Source: CAIKKG01 sp037444725 (GTDB taxonomy: Bacteria > Patescibacteriota > Minisyncoccia > UBA6257 > GWB1-50-10). Taken from it: DNA of 17,584 nt. Positions within the stretch are counted from its first letter, which is position 1, and each line of letters opens with the position of its first letter. Below the pieces are notes generated by a model. That model was not told where the DNA came from. It worked only from the letters and a program-made list of their open reading frames with translations, and made no database searches. The DNA lies in the NCBI GenBank assembly GCA_037444725.1, contig JBBILW010000013.1, forward strand, positions 1 to 17,584. The letters are read 5' to 3'. The position numbers and the translations under genes were made by a program. Positions 11,588-17,565 of the stretch are shown here, one piece after another.

Positions 11588-11613
11588 ACAAAAACCGCCC
11601 TATTTCGGGCGGC
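11588..11613 (-). terminator. Intrinsic terminator of the large sigma-factor gene
   Basis: On the minus strand GCCGCCC pairs with GGGCGGT around GAAATA, followed by TTTTG. Confidence 0.85.
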
Positions 11614-11643
11614 GTGTTGCGTTGAATCAAGAGCGGCTCACGC

Positions 11644-12834
11644 TTACTTCGCACTCATCTTCAGTGCGATTTGCACGGTGCGTCCGCGGTACTTCTCAGG
11701 AATCCTTTGCATGACCGATACGAGGTCGCGCAGAGCGGCGGCAACCTGAGCCGCGTCACTGGACGCCTCGGTTCCGAGTTTCAGCATGGCGACCGCCACC
11801 TGAAAAACGTGGTCTTCGCTTACGTGCGCGAGCGCGGGACGCGCAGGAGTCGCGGCAAGCTGAGTTGTTTGCGGCGTCTCGGTCGCGCGTGTGGCGTTGG
11901 CTCCGTCCGCAATCCGGTAGGTGCGTCTTACCCCCACCCGGTGCATCAGCAGCGCTCCATTCTTTACCATGTGTCTCGCAGTTTGTCCCACGCGAAGTCC
12001 CGTTACGTGCGCGTATCCTTCCAATTTTACAATCTCCTTCGCGATATCTGCGGAGGATACGTACGTCTCCTTGCCGCGCAATTTCTCGAGACAGGAGAGA
12101 ATAATGTGATCAGGAAGTCTGTTCATAGCATTCTCCGTTGTTTGAGAACGATGGGAGGTGCCTCCTCGCACTTTCGCGAGTCTTTTTTTCTTCAGGTCAT
12201 TATCCCAGTTGCGCATGCCTTTATCCAGCTTTGCTATTGCGCGCATTTCTATTTGACGTACCCTCTCTCTTGAAACGGGCGCGCCCGAATGTCCGAGAAT
12301 CTTGCGTGAAACGTCATCTAGCGTTGCATCATCTTCGGATAAGTAGCGGAGCCGAATGACTTCCGCCTCTCTTCCGTGGAGGACTTTATCAACTACCTGA
12401 CGAAGTAGCTGTGCATCGCCTTCTGTGTCGAGCCCAAGAAGATGCCACTGGTCCAGACGCTCGTCAGAAAGCGTGTCTTTGAGGGTGACGTCGGCGTCAT
12501 CTGAAATGGGGGAGTCCAGCGACGTTTCGAGTGGAATGCGTCTTATGTACCTGCGTTCGAATGCGCGAATCCACCAGATGGCGAAGGTCGAGAACCGAGT
12601 TCCGCGATTCGGATCGAATTTTTCGACCGCACGAAGCAGGCCCATAAATCCTTCTTGGGCGAGCTCATCCGTAAGCTGTTTGTTGTTGCGACCCAGTCTT
12701 CTTGCGATCTGCCAGACAAGACCCGTGCAGGAGTATATGAGTCGATCTCGAGCGATCTTGTCTGCGGTCATTCTCCAACGTTTTACGAGTTCTTGTTCTT
12801 CTTCGCGAAGAACCGTCGTGTACGGAATTTTCAT
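11644..12834 (-). CDS. Sigma-70 family factor without region 3, with a winged-helix-like C-terminal extension
   Basis: A 396-residue protein. Region 2 occupies about residues 25-100: DRLIYSCTGLVWQIARRL, DELAQEGFMGLLRAVEKFDP, and RGTRFSTFAIWWIRAFERRYI, typical of RpoD/RpoH-type factors. Region 3 is essentially absent; a short linker with SLDSPISDDADVTLKDTL (105-122) follows. Region 4 (about 145-205) shows REAEVIRLRYLSEDDATLDDV and the recognition helix VSRERVRQIEMRAIAKLD, close to RpoH. Most family members end here. This one goes on for 190 residues: a probable winged-helix domain (about 237-308; DHIILSCLEKLRG, SSADIAKEIVKLEG, VGQTARHMVKNGALLMHRVG), an Ala/Thr-rich linker, and a helical tail (335-396). 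The start at 12834 is fixed by AGAAGGAG; a longer frame to 13005 crosses the promoter. The role, perhaps an alternative sigma factor tied to a second DNA site, is inferred. Confidence 0.85.
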   Translation of the reverse strand: MKIPYTTVLREEEQELVKRWRMTADKIARDRLIYSCTGLVWQIARRLGRNNKQLTDELAQEGFMGLLRAVEKFDPNRGTRFSTFAIWWIRAFERRYIRRIPLETSLDSPISDDADVTLKDTLSDERLDQWHLLGLDTEGDAQLLRQVVDKVLHGREAEVIRLRYLSEDDATLDDVSRKILGHSGAPVSRERVRQIEMRAIAKLDKGMRNWDNDLKKKRLAKVRGGTSHRSQTTENAMNRLPDHIILSCLEKLRGKETYVSSADIAKEIVKLEGYAHVTGLRVGQTARHMVKNGALLMHRVGVRRTYRIADGANATRATETPQTTQLAATPARPALAHVSEDHVFQVAVAMLKLGTEASSDAAQVAAALRDLVSVMQRIPEKYRGRTVQIALKMSAK

Positions 12835-12880
12835 CGCGTCTCCTTCTCGCGTGTAGTGTTTTGAAAGAGCTGATACAGCC

Positions 12881-12908
12881 ACCCTACCACGCGTGATTGC
12901 GAAGTCAA
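12881..12908 (-). promoter_or_regulatory. Promoter of the large sigma-factor gene
   Basis: On the minus strand TTGACT (12908-12903), 16-base spacer and TAGGGT (12886-12881). It is divergent from the promoter at 12938, the two -35 boxes being 29 bases apart. Confidence 0.6.
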
Positions 12909-12937
12909 TAAATATCAAGAAATAGGAGCGTGCTACA

Positions 12938-12966
12938 TTGACAGTATTTAAATTACGTATTATTGT
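12938..12966 (+). promoter_or_regulatory. Promoter of the 13017 gene (twin cassette B)
   Basis: TTGACA (12938-12943), 17-base spacer and TATTGT (12961-12966). The predicted start is near 12973. The layout matches cassette A. Confidence 0.65.
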
Positions 12967-12978
12967 GTTCCCAGCACG

Positions 12979-12998
12979 CTTTGGCAATTCCGCCAGAG
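12979..12998 (+). promoter_or_regulatory. Leader stem-loop of cassette B
   Basis: CTTTGGC (12979-12985) pairs with GCCAGAG (12992-12998), one G-U pair, around AATTCC. It is the counterpart of the stem-loop at 10905-10923. Confidence 0.6.
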
Positions 12999-13016
12999 TA
13001 TACACATGAGGTGCCT

Positions 13017-13286
13017 ATGGGCTTCGGAAGCTACCTGCTCGCGCTGATCTGCCCCCCGTTGTACTTCCTCATCCAGAAGCGGTACGGCGTGTTCTTCGTG
13101 CACGTCGTGCTCTACATCGCCGCGTTCTTCTTCCTCTTCGTCTTCTTCTCCGGCGTCTTCATCTGGTTCTTCCTCGCCATGCACGCCCTCTGGGACGTCC
13201 GGAAGCGCCTCATGCAGGAGCACGTCGAGGCGCAGGCCCAGGCCATCGTCGACAAGCAGCGGGCCGCCGCCAGTCCGCCGGCCTGA
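13017..13286 (+). CDS. Small two- or three-helix membrane protein, 89 residues (cassette B)
   Basis: The ATG at 13017 follows GAGGTG by three bases, the same motif as in cassette A; a longer frame from 12963 would start inside the -10 box. Residues 1-57 are hydrophobic: FGSYLLALICPPLYFLI, a short basic turn (QKRYG), then VFFVHVVLYIAAFFFLFVF and GVFIWFFLAMHALWDV. A basic helix (RKRLMQEHVEAQAQAIVDKQR) and a Pro/Ala tail follow. The early LLALICPPL and the late MHALW weakly recall small membrane proteins of the YqaE/Pmp3 family, but the likeness is too thin to assign. It converges on ssrA and ends with a double-hairpin terminator. Confidence 0.75.
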   Translation: MGFGSYLLALICPPLYFLIQKRYGVFFVHVVLYIAAFFFLFVFFSGVFIWFFLAMHALWDVRKRLMQEHVEAQAQAIVDKQRAAASPPA

Positions 13287-13295
13287 CCCACACGA

Positions 13296-13343
13296 GGGTT
13301 CCCCGATCGGGAACCCCGCCGCCCCCTCAAAGGGGCGGTTTTT
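13296..13343 (+). terminator. Double-hairpin terminator of cassette B
   Basis: A near-perfect palindrome GGGTTCCC / GGGAACCC (13296-13316) is followed by CCGCCCC / GGGGCGG (13319-13338) and a T run. It closely resembles 11118-11163. Confidence 0.88.
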
Positions 13344-13350
13344 ATTTAAA

Positions 13351-13383
13351 ACAAAACAACCCACACGAAGTGGATTGTTTTGT
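13351..13383 (-). terminator. Intrinsic terminator of ssrA
   Basis: On the minus strand CAATCCAC (13377-13370) pairs with GTGGGTTG (13364-13357) around a TTCGT loop, followed by TTTTGTTTT. It starts within ten bases of the tmRNA 3' end. Confidence 0.75.
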
Positions 13384-13386
13384 TTT

Positions 13387-13731
13387 TGGTGGAGATGACC
13401 GGAGTTGAACCGGTGTCCAAAATACTTCCCAAAGACCGTCTACAAGCTTAGTTATCTTGCGATAGCGAAATGGTTCATTTTTAACAGCAGACTACGAACC
13501 GCTCATCCGCTGCGAGTTTCAGATATTACACCGGCACTCCTCTATGAAACGCTTGAGGACCGATGCCTTGCCGTATTAAATAGGGCAGGGAACACCAGCA
13601 TTACGCCGCGAAGGCGAATGAAGGCGCTGCAACACGAGTGTTGTCAGTTAAATTTGTTGAATGGATTTACGAGGCGTTCAGCTCGGCTTGCAAATCTACG
13701 GGTGGATATTCTGTCGAAGCCCAACATCCCC
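13387..13731 (-). ncRNA. ssrA: Transfer-messenger RNA (tmRNA)
   Basis: A single-piece tmRNA of 345 bases that rescues stalled ribosomes. The 5' end GGGGATGTTGGGCTTCGAC and the 3' end GGTTCAACTCCGGTCATCTCCACCA, given here as GGTTCAACTCC and CATCTCCACCA, form the tRNA-like domain; GGGGATG pairs with CATCTCC and CCA is encoded. The tag frame ends at a TAA (13603-13601). Reading back, the codons give DNTRVAAPSFAFAA, with GAC at 13645-13643 as the likely resume codon because UA stands five bases before it as in other tmRNAs; the exact first codon is uncertain. The AFAA end replaces the usual ALAA degron. smpB lies 24 bases upstream on the same strand with no clear promoter between, so both are probably co-transcribed and the tmRNA processed out. 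Confidence 0.95.
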
Positions 13732-13755
13732 ATATGACTGCGTTCACTTGTTAAG

Positions 13756-14193
13756 TTACACGTACTCTCTTCGGATTTCGCGCGCGGTTTCCCGCTTCTT
13801 GATTGCTTCGCGCTTGTCGGCTTTTTTCTTGCCGCGTCCAAGCCCAAGTTCAATCTTCACGAATCCGCGTATATTATACGATTTCAGAGGCACTAATGTC
13901 AACCCCTCGTGCAATTTACCTACTAGGTACGCAATTTCATCTTTTTTCATGAGAAGTCGGCGCGTGCGTGACGCGTCGTAATCGGCGGGAGCGTTTTTTA
14001 CTTGGAATGCGTGGATGGTTGCGCCTACAAGGAATGCCTCTCCGTCGCGGATGATGGCGTGGCTTCCCGATAAATCAAAACGGCCCAATTTGATTGATTT
14101 TGCCTCATGACCCGAAAGCTCTATGCCCGCGACGAACGTTTCGAGTATCTCGTAATTAAACGTCGCTTTTTTGTTGACAGAGTATGGTTCCAT
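13756..14193 (-). CDS. smpB: SsrA-binding protein SmpB
   Basis: A 145-residue SmpB, the partner that carries tmRNA into the stalled ribosome. The oligonucleotide-binding fold is clear: NKKATFNYEILETFVAGIELSGHEAKSIK in outline (NYEILETFVAGIEL, GHEAKSIK, residues about 12-35), then AFLVGATIHAF, the RTRRLLMKKDEI segment, and LVPLKSYNIRGFVKIELGLGRG in outline. The C-terminal tail (KKKADKREAIKKRETAREIRRE) is basic and should enter the mRNA channel. Length is normal or slightly short. The ATG at 14193 has no Shine-Dalgarno site. Its promoter region overlaps that of the divergent deaminase gene. ssrA follows immediately downstream. Confidence 0.96.
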   Translation of the reverse strand: MEPYSVNKKATFNYEILETFVAGIELSGHEAKSIKLGRFDLSGSHAIIRDGEAFLVGATIHAFQVKNAPADYDASRTRRLLMKKDEIAYLVGKLHEGLTLVPLKSYNIRGFVKIELGLGRGKKKADKREAIKKRETAREIRREYV

Positions 14194-14229
14194 GCCTAAG
14201 GTAAGGATAGCAGTTTCACACGAAACCTG
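14174..14229 (+). promoter_or_regulatory. Promoter and leader stem-loop of the 14244 gene
   Basis: TTGACA (14174-14179), 17-base spacer and a weak TAAGGT (14197-14202). The predicted start is near 14209. A stem-loop GTTTC (14213-14217) with GAAAC (14222-14226), extended by CAG/CTG past one bulge, begins two bases later and ends just before the Shine-Dalgarno site. Confidence 0.6.
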
Positions 14230-14243
14230 GAAAGGAGCACGTG

Positions 14244-14738
14244 ATGCTCATGAAAGACCTGAAGCGGATGAGGAAGAATGACCTTCCGATCGATGAGCTC
14301 CGCGCAGTGGAGGCGGCACTTTCTGTGCAGCCGAATTCGTTCGCGCCCGCCACCAACTACAAGGTCGGTGCTGCGGTTCTCGACACCATGGGCGACGTGC
14401 ATGTCGGCGTGAACGTCGAGAATCATATCGGCAAGGTGACTCATGCCGAGGAGTACGCGCTTGGCGCTATGGTCGCCAAGGGCAGGATTCGGTTCGCGGT
14501 GCTCGTTTGCGTCTCGCCGGGCAACAGTATCCCGTGCGGATCGTGCCTCGAGATCATGAAGATGTTTGCGGACAGTGACCTTTCGAAGACCACCATCATT
14601 GGGGTCCGCGTTTCAAATCCTTCAGAGGTCGTCCGTTGCACTTTCGAGGAGGCGCTTCAGGTGACCGACGCGGTAAATCCCGATGATATCATCCAGTACT
14701 TCGAGGGTTTCGCGGAGCGCTGCGCGCAGACGACGTAG
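14244..14738 (+). CDS. Single-domain cytidine-deaminase-like protein
   Basis: A 164-residue protein of the cytidine deaminase superfamily. The start at 14244 is chosen for the AAAGGAG six bases upstream; ATG 14250 and GTG 14241 are less well spaced. The fold is plain: YKVGAAVLDTMGDVHVGVNVEN (39-60 in outline: YKVGAAVLD, GVNVEN), the zinc motif HAEEYALGAM (H67, A68, E69) with E69 as proton shuttle, and PCGSC (97-101) with C98 and C101 as zinc ligands. The family converts cytidine or related compounds to uridine derivatives. The first ligand is His, as in E. coli Cdd, rather than the Cys of small tetrameric Cdd. A C-terminal extension (about 120-164) is not typical. Substrate is unknown. It faces a second deaminase gene across paired terminators. 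Confidence 0.8.
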   Translation: MLMKDLKRMRKNDLPIDELRAVEAALSVQPNSFAPATNYKVGAAVLDTMGDVHVGVNVENHIGKVTHAEEYALGAMVAKGRIRFAVLVCVSPGNSIPCGSCLEIMKMFADSDLSKTTIIGVRVSNPSEVVRCTFEEALQVTDAVNPDDIIQYFEGFAERCAQTT

Positions 14739-14754
14739 CGGCGTCGTGCCTCAT

Positions 14755-14784
14755 CCCCGTATACAAAATGTGTGCGGGGTTTTT
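14755..14784 (+). terminator. Intrinsic terminator of the 14244 gene
   Basis: CCCCGTATACA (14755-14765) pairs with TGTGTGCGGGG (14769-14779), two G-U pairs, followed by TTTTT. Confidence 0.85.
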
Positions 14785-14838
14785 AATAAAAATACGCCCT
14801 GCGGAACGTTCGTGGTTAACGAACTCCGCGGGGCGTAT
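14785..14838 (-). terminator. Long-stem terminator of the 14850-15842 gene
   Basis: A stem of about 20 base pairs (14792-14838), with ATACGCCC pairing GGGCGTAT at its base and GTTCGT pairing ACGAAC near the loop; on the minus strand it is followed by a T-rich run. Confidence 0.88.
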
Positions 14839-14849
14839 AACTGCCGATT

Positions 14850-15842
14850 CTATCCCAGACGCCGGAAGTAGCGCGTGAGGTGTTCCAAGAATTCGGGTCC
14901 GAAGTTGCGGGGAGTGAAGGGGAGCGGAATCCATTGCTTCACGCTCGTTTCCCACGCATCGACGATTTGCCCGCGTTTCCCGTAGGTTACGAGATACACG
15001 GGTGGGTTGAATTCTCTTCCTGCGAAAAGCTCGGCTTGCAGGTTGAGTTCCAAAAGGTGTTGGCGATCCTTGTACATCACGTGCGGTGCACCACCCCCGA
15101 AATCTTCGCAGACGATGACCACGAACCGCACGTGGGGGTTGTGAGCTCTGCGCGCCTGGCGCACCGCATCGCGAAGCGCATAGATCGGGTGATACTCGCA
15201 CATCACGTCTCGTGCGCCCACGAAGTCGGCGTAGTCTGTGGCGATGAGTGCATGGTATTTGCGTTCGGGATGAATATCCGAGGGAGAGTACGCGTCGTTT
15301 GTGAGCGACTCACCCTTTTGGATGGCTATCCCGATTCTCTCTCGCGCGAATTGCGGAATTCCCGCGACTCCGAGGCGCATGAATTGCGAGAACAGATAAC
15401 GGCGCATGTGTACCACGACTGCGGTGCCGCCGTCAGCTGCCCCGGACACGATTTCGAAATCTTCGCCGAAGTCCTCGAGCATGATGTCTCTGCAGTTGCC
15501 GCACGGCTCAGGAATGTTTCCGTTTTTCACGATACCGAGAATGATTTCCTTATCGTTCGTTCTCCCGTATCGTGCGCGATATGCGGCGACCGCAGACTCT
15601 TCACCGTGCAATGCTTGGCACATTCCGTATTCGATATTGCCAGCGGGAACCATTTCCCCGCCCGCAACACCAACGCCTTCCTTAACGAAATAGTTAGAGA
15701 ACTGCGGGTTCGCAACGACCGATTGTGCGGCCCTCTCCAACACTTCCGTGTAGCTCAGAATTCTTGCCTCCTGTGTGGAAGACAACTCGTGGAGTTCCAT
15801 GCCGCCATCGGATGACAACGTTTTGAATATCCACTTGCCCAT
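14850..15842 (-). CDS. Two-domain cytidine-deaminase-like protein
   Basis: A 330-residue protein. The start at 15842 (MGKWIFKTL) is set by GGAGGG four bases upstream. The N-terminal deaminase domain (about 25-150) holds a zinc site: H79-G-E81-E with catalytic E81, and PCGNC (113-117) with C114 and C117. The C-terminal domain (about 190-290) looks like a second copy that has lost its site: CEYHPIYALRDAVRQA (215-230) stands where the helix with the H/C-x-E motif would be, and APHVMYKDRQHLLEL (252-266) where PCxxCRQ would be. An active N-terminal half with an inactive C-terminal half is the plan of E. coli Cdd (294 residues). The N-terminal segment and C-terminal 45 residues are extra. It may salvage cytidine or act on another base; substrate is unproven. 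Confidence 0.75.
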   Translation of the reverse strand: MGKWIFKTLSSDGGMELHELSSTQEARILSYTEVLERAAQSVVANPQFSNYFVKEGVGVAGGEMVPAGNIEYGMCQALHGEESAVAAYRARYGRTNDKEIILGIVKNGNIPEPCGNCRDIMLEDFGEDFEIVSGAADGGTAVVVHMRRYLFSQFMRLGVAGIPQFARERIGIAIQKGESLTNDAYSPSDIHPERKYHALIATDYADFVGARDVMCEYHPIYALRDAVRQARRAHNPHVRFVVIVCEDFGGGAPHVMYKDRQHLLELNLQAELFAGREFNPPVYLVTYGKRGQIVDAWETSVKQWIPLPFTPRNFGPEFLEHLTRYFRRLG

Positions 15843-15872
15843 ATGTCCCTCCAAGTTGTTAACGTTCTGATT

Positions 15873-15931
15873 ATCCGGATATTGATGCCCGGATGTAGCC
15901 TTATCCTATGACCCTTTCATTAATGTGGCAA
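15873..15931 (-). promoter_or_regulatory. Promoter and leader stem-loop of the 14850-15842 gene
   Basis: On the minus strand TTGCCA (15931-15926), 17-base spacer and TAGGAT (15908-15903). The predicted start is near 15896. A stem-loop ATCCGG (15894-15889) with CCGGAT (15878-15873), loop of ten bases, begins about two bases later. Confidence 0.6.
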
Positions 15932-15981
15932 GAAAGAATTGCGGGGTTTTTATTTTGCCGCGCGTTTGCTTTAATGGAGGT

Positions 15982-17565
15982 ATGAGAGAAACGGCATTGC
16001 GAGCGCTTAAAGCGGTCATACCCGAGGCGGTGCCTATTGAGGTTACTGTTCCCGATAACGACACGCACGGTCACTACAGCACGAACGTGGCGTTCCGCCT
16101 TGCGAAAATGCGCGGCGCGGCGCCGATTGCGATTGCGGAAACAATAAAGCACGCGCTCCTTGCCGAGGGCAACTTTTCGCGCGTCGAGGTGGCAGGCAAT
16201 GGATTCATTAATATGTGGCTTGCGCATAGCTCTCTCGAGAAAGAAATCGCGGATATCATAAAGAAAAAGAAAGCGTACGGAAAAAGGCGGGCGCCGCGTG
16301 CTGAAAGACAGAAAATTCAGATTGAATATATTTCGGCGAATCCGACGGGTCCGCTTACGCTTGCGAACGGCCGTGGCGGCTTTTTGGGCGATGCGCTCGC
16401 GAATATTCTTGAGGCAGCGGGGCATGATGTGGAGCGCGAATACTATGTGAATGATACGGGTAATCAGGTGCGGACGCTTGGGAATTCGCTCCTTGCGGCT
16501 CAAGGCCTCATTCCGGACGAGGAGAAGTTCTACAAAGGTGAGTATGTAAAGGAGTGGGCGGCGAAAAACGCATCACTTGTGAAGAGATTTACAAAGAAGC
16601 CTGAGGTATTGGGCGCAAAGGCTGCCGCGTACTTTCTTGCCAGCATTAAGAAGGTTGTAGAAAAGGGGGCGGGTATTCATTTTGACCGCTATACCTCGGA
16701 GGCACGCCATATTCACTCGAAGAAGTTTACTGATAAGGTGATGGCGCTGTTTAAGAAGAAGGGACTGACTTACGAGAGCGAGGGGGCACAGTGGCTTAAG
16801 ACTACCGAATTTGGCGATGACAAAGACCGCGTGCTTATTACGAAAGAAGGCGCGCCGACCTATTTCCTTGCGGACGCGGGGCATTATCTTGAAACCGAAA
16901 AACGAGGATTTGATACGAAGCTCATTATTCTCGGGCCTGATCACTACGGATATGTAAGCCGTATACAGGCAGCAGCTACAATTGTCGGCATCGAACACTC
17001 GCACGTGCTCATCACGCAGGCGGTGCGCCTTATCCAGGGCGGGGAAGAGGTGAAGATGTCGAAGCGTAAGGGGACATTCGTTACGTTCGAGGAGCTCATC
17101 GATGAAGTACCGAAGGACGCCGCACGCTTCTTTTTCCAGATGATATCGCCTGATACGCACATGGATTTTGACCTCGACCTCGCAAAGGAGCGCTCGCTCA
17201 AAAATCCCGTATTCTATGCGCAGTATGCGTATGTCCGTGCGCGGGGAATCATAACCAAGGCAAAAATCCGCATGGGGCGCCCCGATCTTTCGTTGCTCGA
17301 TACCGAAGAGGACGTGCGGCTTATGCGCAAACTCGCCGAATTTCCCGATGTGCTTCGTGATGCCGCAGAAAGCTTTGCGGTGCACCACGTGACGCGCTAC
17401 GTGCTCGAGCTTTCAAAGCTCTTCCATAATTTCTACGAGAAAGAGCGCGTCGACGGAGTAGAGGAGAGCCTCGGTAGGGCACGACTCGCGCTCGTCACCG
17501 CTTCCTCGATTGTTCTCAAAAATGCACTTGGAATTCTTGGTGTGAGTACGCCGGAGAAGATGTAA
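15982..17565 (+). CDS. argS: Arginyl-tRNA synthetase with an aberrant HIGH motif
   Basis: A 527-residue class I synthetase that charges tRNA-Arg. The N-terminal additional domain (1-95) includes GHYSTNVAFRLAKMRG and GNGFINMWL. The catalytic core follows: IEYISANPTGPLTLANGRGG (114-133), where the HIGH box should read H-[VI]-G-H but is T126-L-A-N129; the YYVNDTGNQV motif; YFLADAGHYLE; ILGPDHYGYV; and an intact KMSK-R loop (358-362). The C-terminal helical anticodon domain of DALR type begins at YAQYAYVRARGI. Length is slightly below the usual 550-580. The ATG at 15982 is used: upstream in-frame codons lack a signal, and TTTAAT lies six bases before it, so the mRNA may be leaderless. The 19 bases after the stop hold the A-rich first arm of a likely terminator cut by the window end. 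Confidence 0.93.
   Translation: MRETALRALKAVIPEAVPIEVTVPDNDTHGHYSTNVAFRLAKMRGAAPIAIAETIKHALLAEGNFSRVEVAGNGFINMWLAHSSLEKEIADIIKKKKAYGKRRAPRAERQKIQIEYISANPTGPLTLANGRGGFLGDALANILEAAGHDVEREYYVNDTGNQVRTLGNSLLAAQGLIPDEEKFYKGEYVKEWAAKNASLVKRFTKKPEVLGAKAAAYFLASIKKVVEKGAGIHFDRYTSEARHIHSKKFTDKVMALFKKKGLTYESEGAQWLKTTEFGDDKDRVLITKEGAPTYFLADAGHYLETEKRGFDTKLIILGPDHYGYVSRIQAAATIVGIEHSHVLITQAVRLIQGGEEVKMSKRKGTFVTFEELIDEVPKDAARFFFQMISPDTHMDFDLDLAKERSLKNPVFYAQYAYVRARGIITKAKIRMGRPDLSLLDTEEDVRLMRKLAEFPDVLRDAAESFAVHHVTRYVLELSKLFHNFYEKERVDGVEESLGRARLALVTASSIVLKNALGILGVSTPEKM

Noticed and set aside
12867..12880. GGCTG-TAT-CAGCT stem-loop as the 5' hairpin of the large sigma gene
   Set aside because: With the -10 box at 12886-12881, transcription would start inside the hairpin, so it would not be fully transcribed; it was left out of the leader-hairpin set.
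13405..13737. A 110-residue plus-strand open frame
   Set aside because: It lies wholly within the complement of tmRNA, whose both ends and tag frame are clear.
14880..15815. A 311-residue plus-strand open frame
   Set aside because: It is antisense to the two-domain deaminase, has no ribosome site or recognisable domain, and the minus-strand gene has clear zinc motifs.
16573..17388. A 271-residue minus-strand open frame
   Set aside because: It is antisense to argS, with no start signal and Cys/His-scattered sequence typical of a shadow frame.
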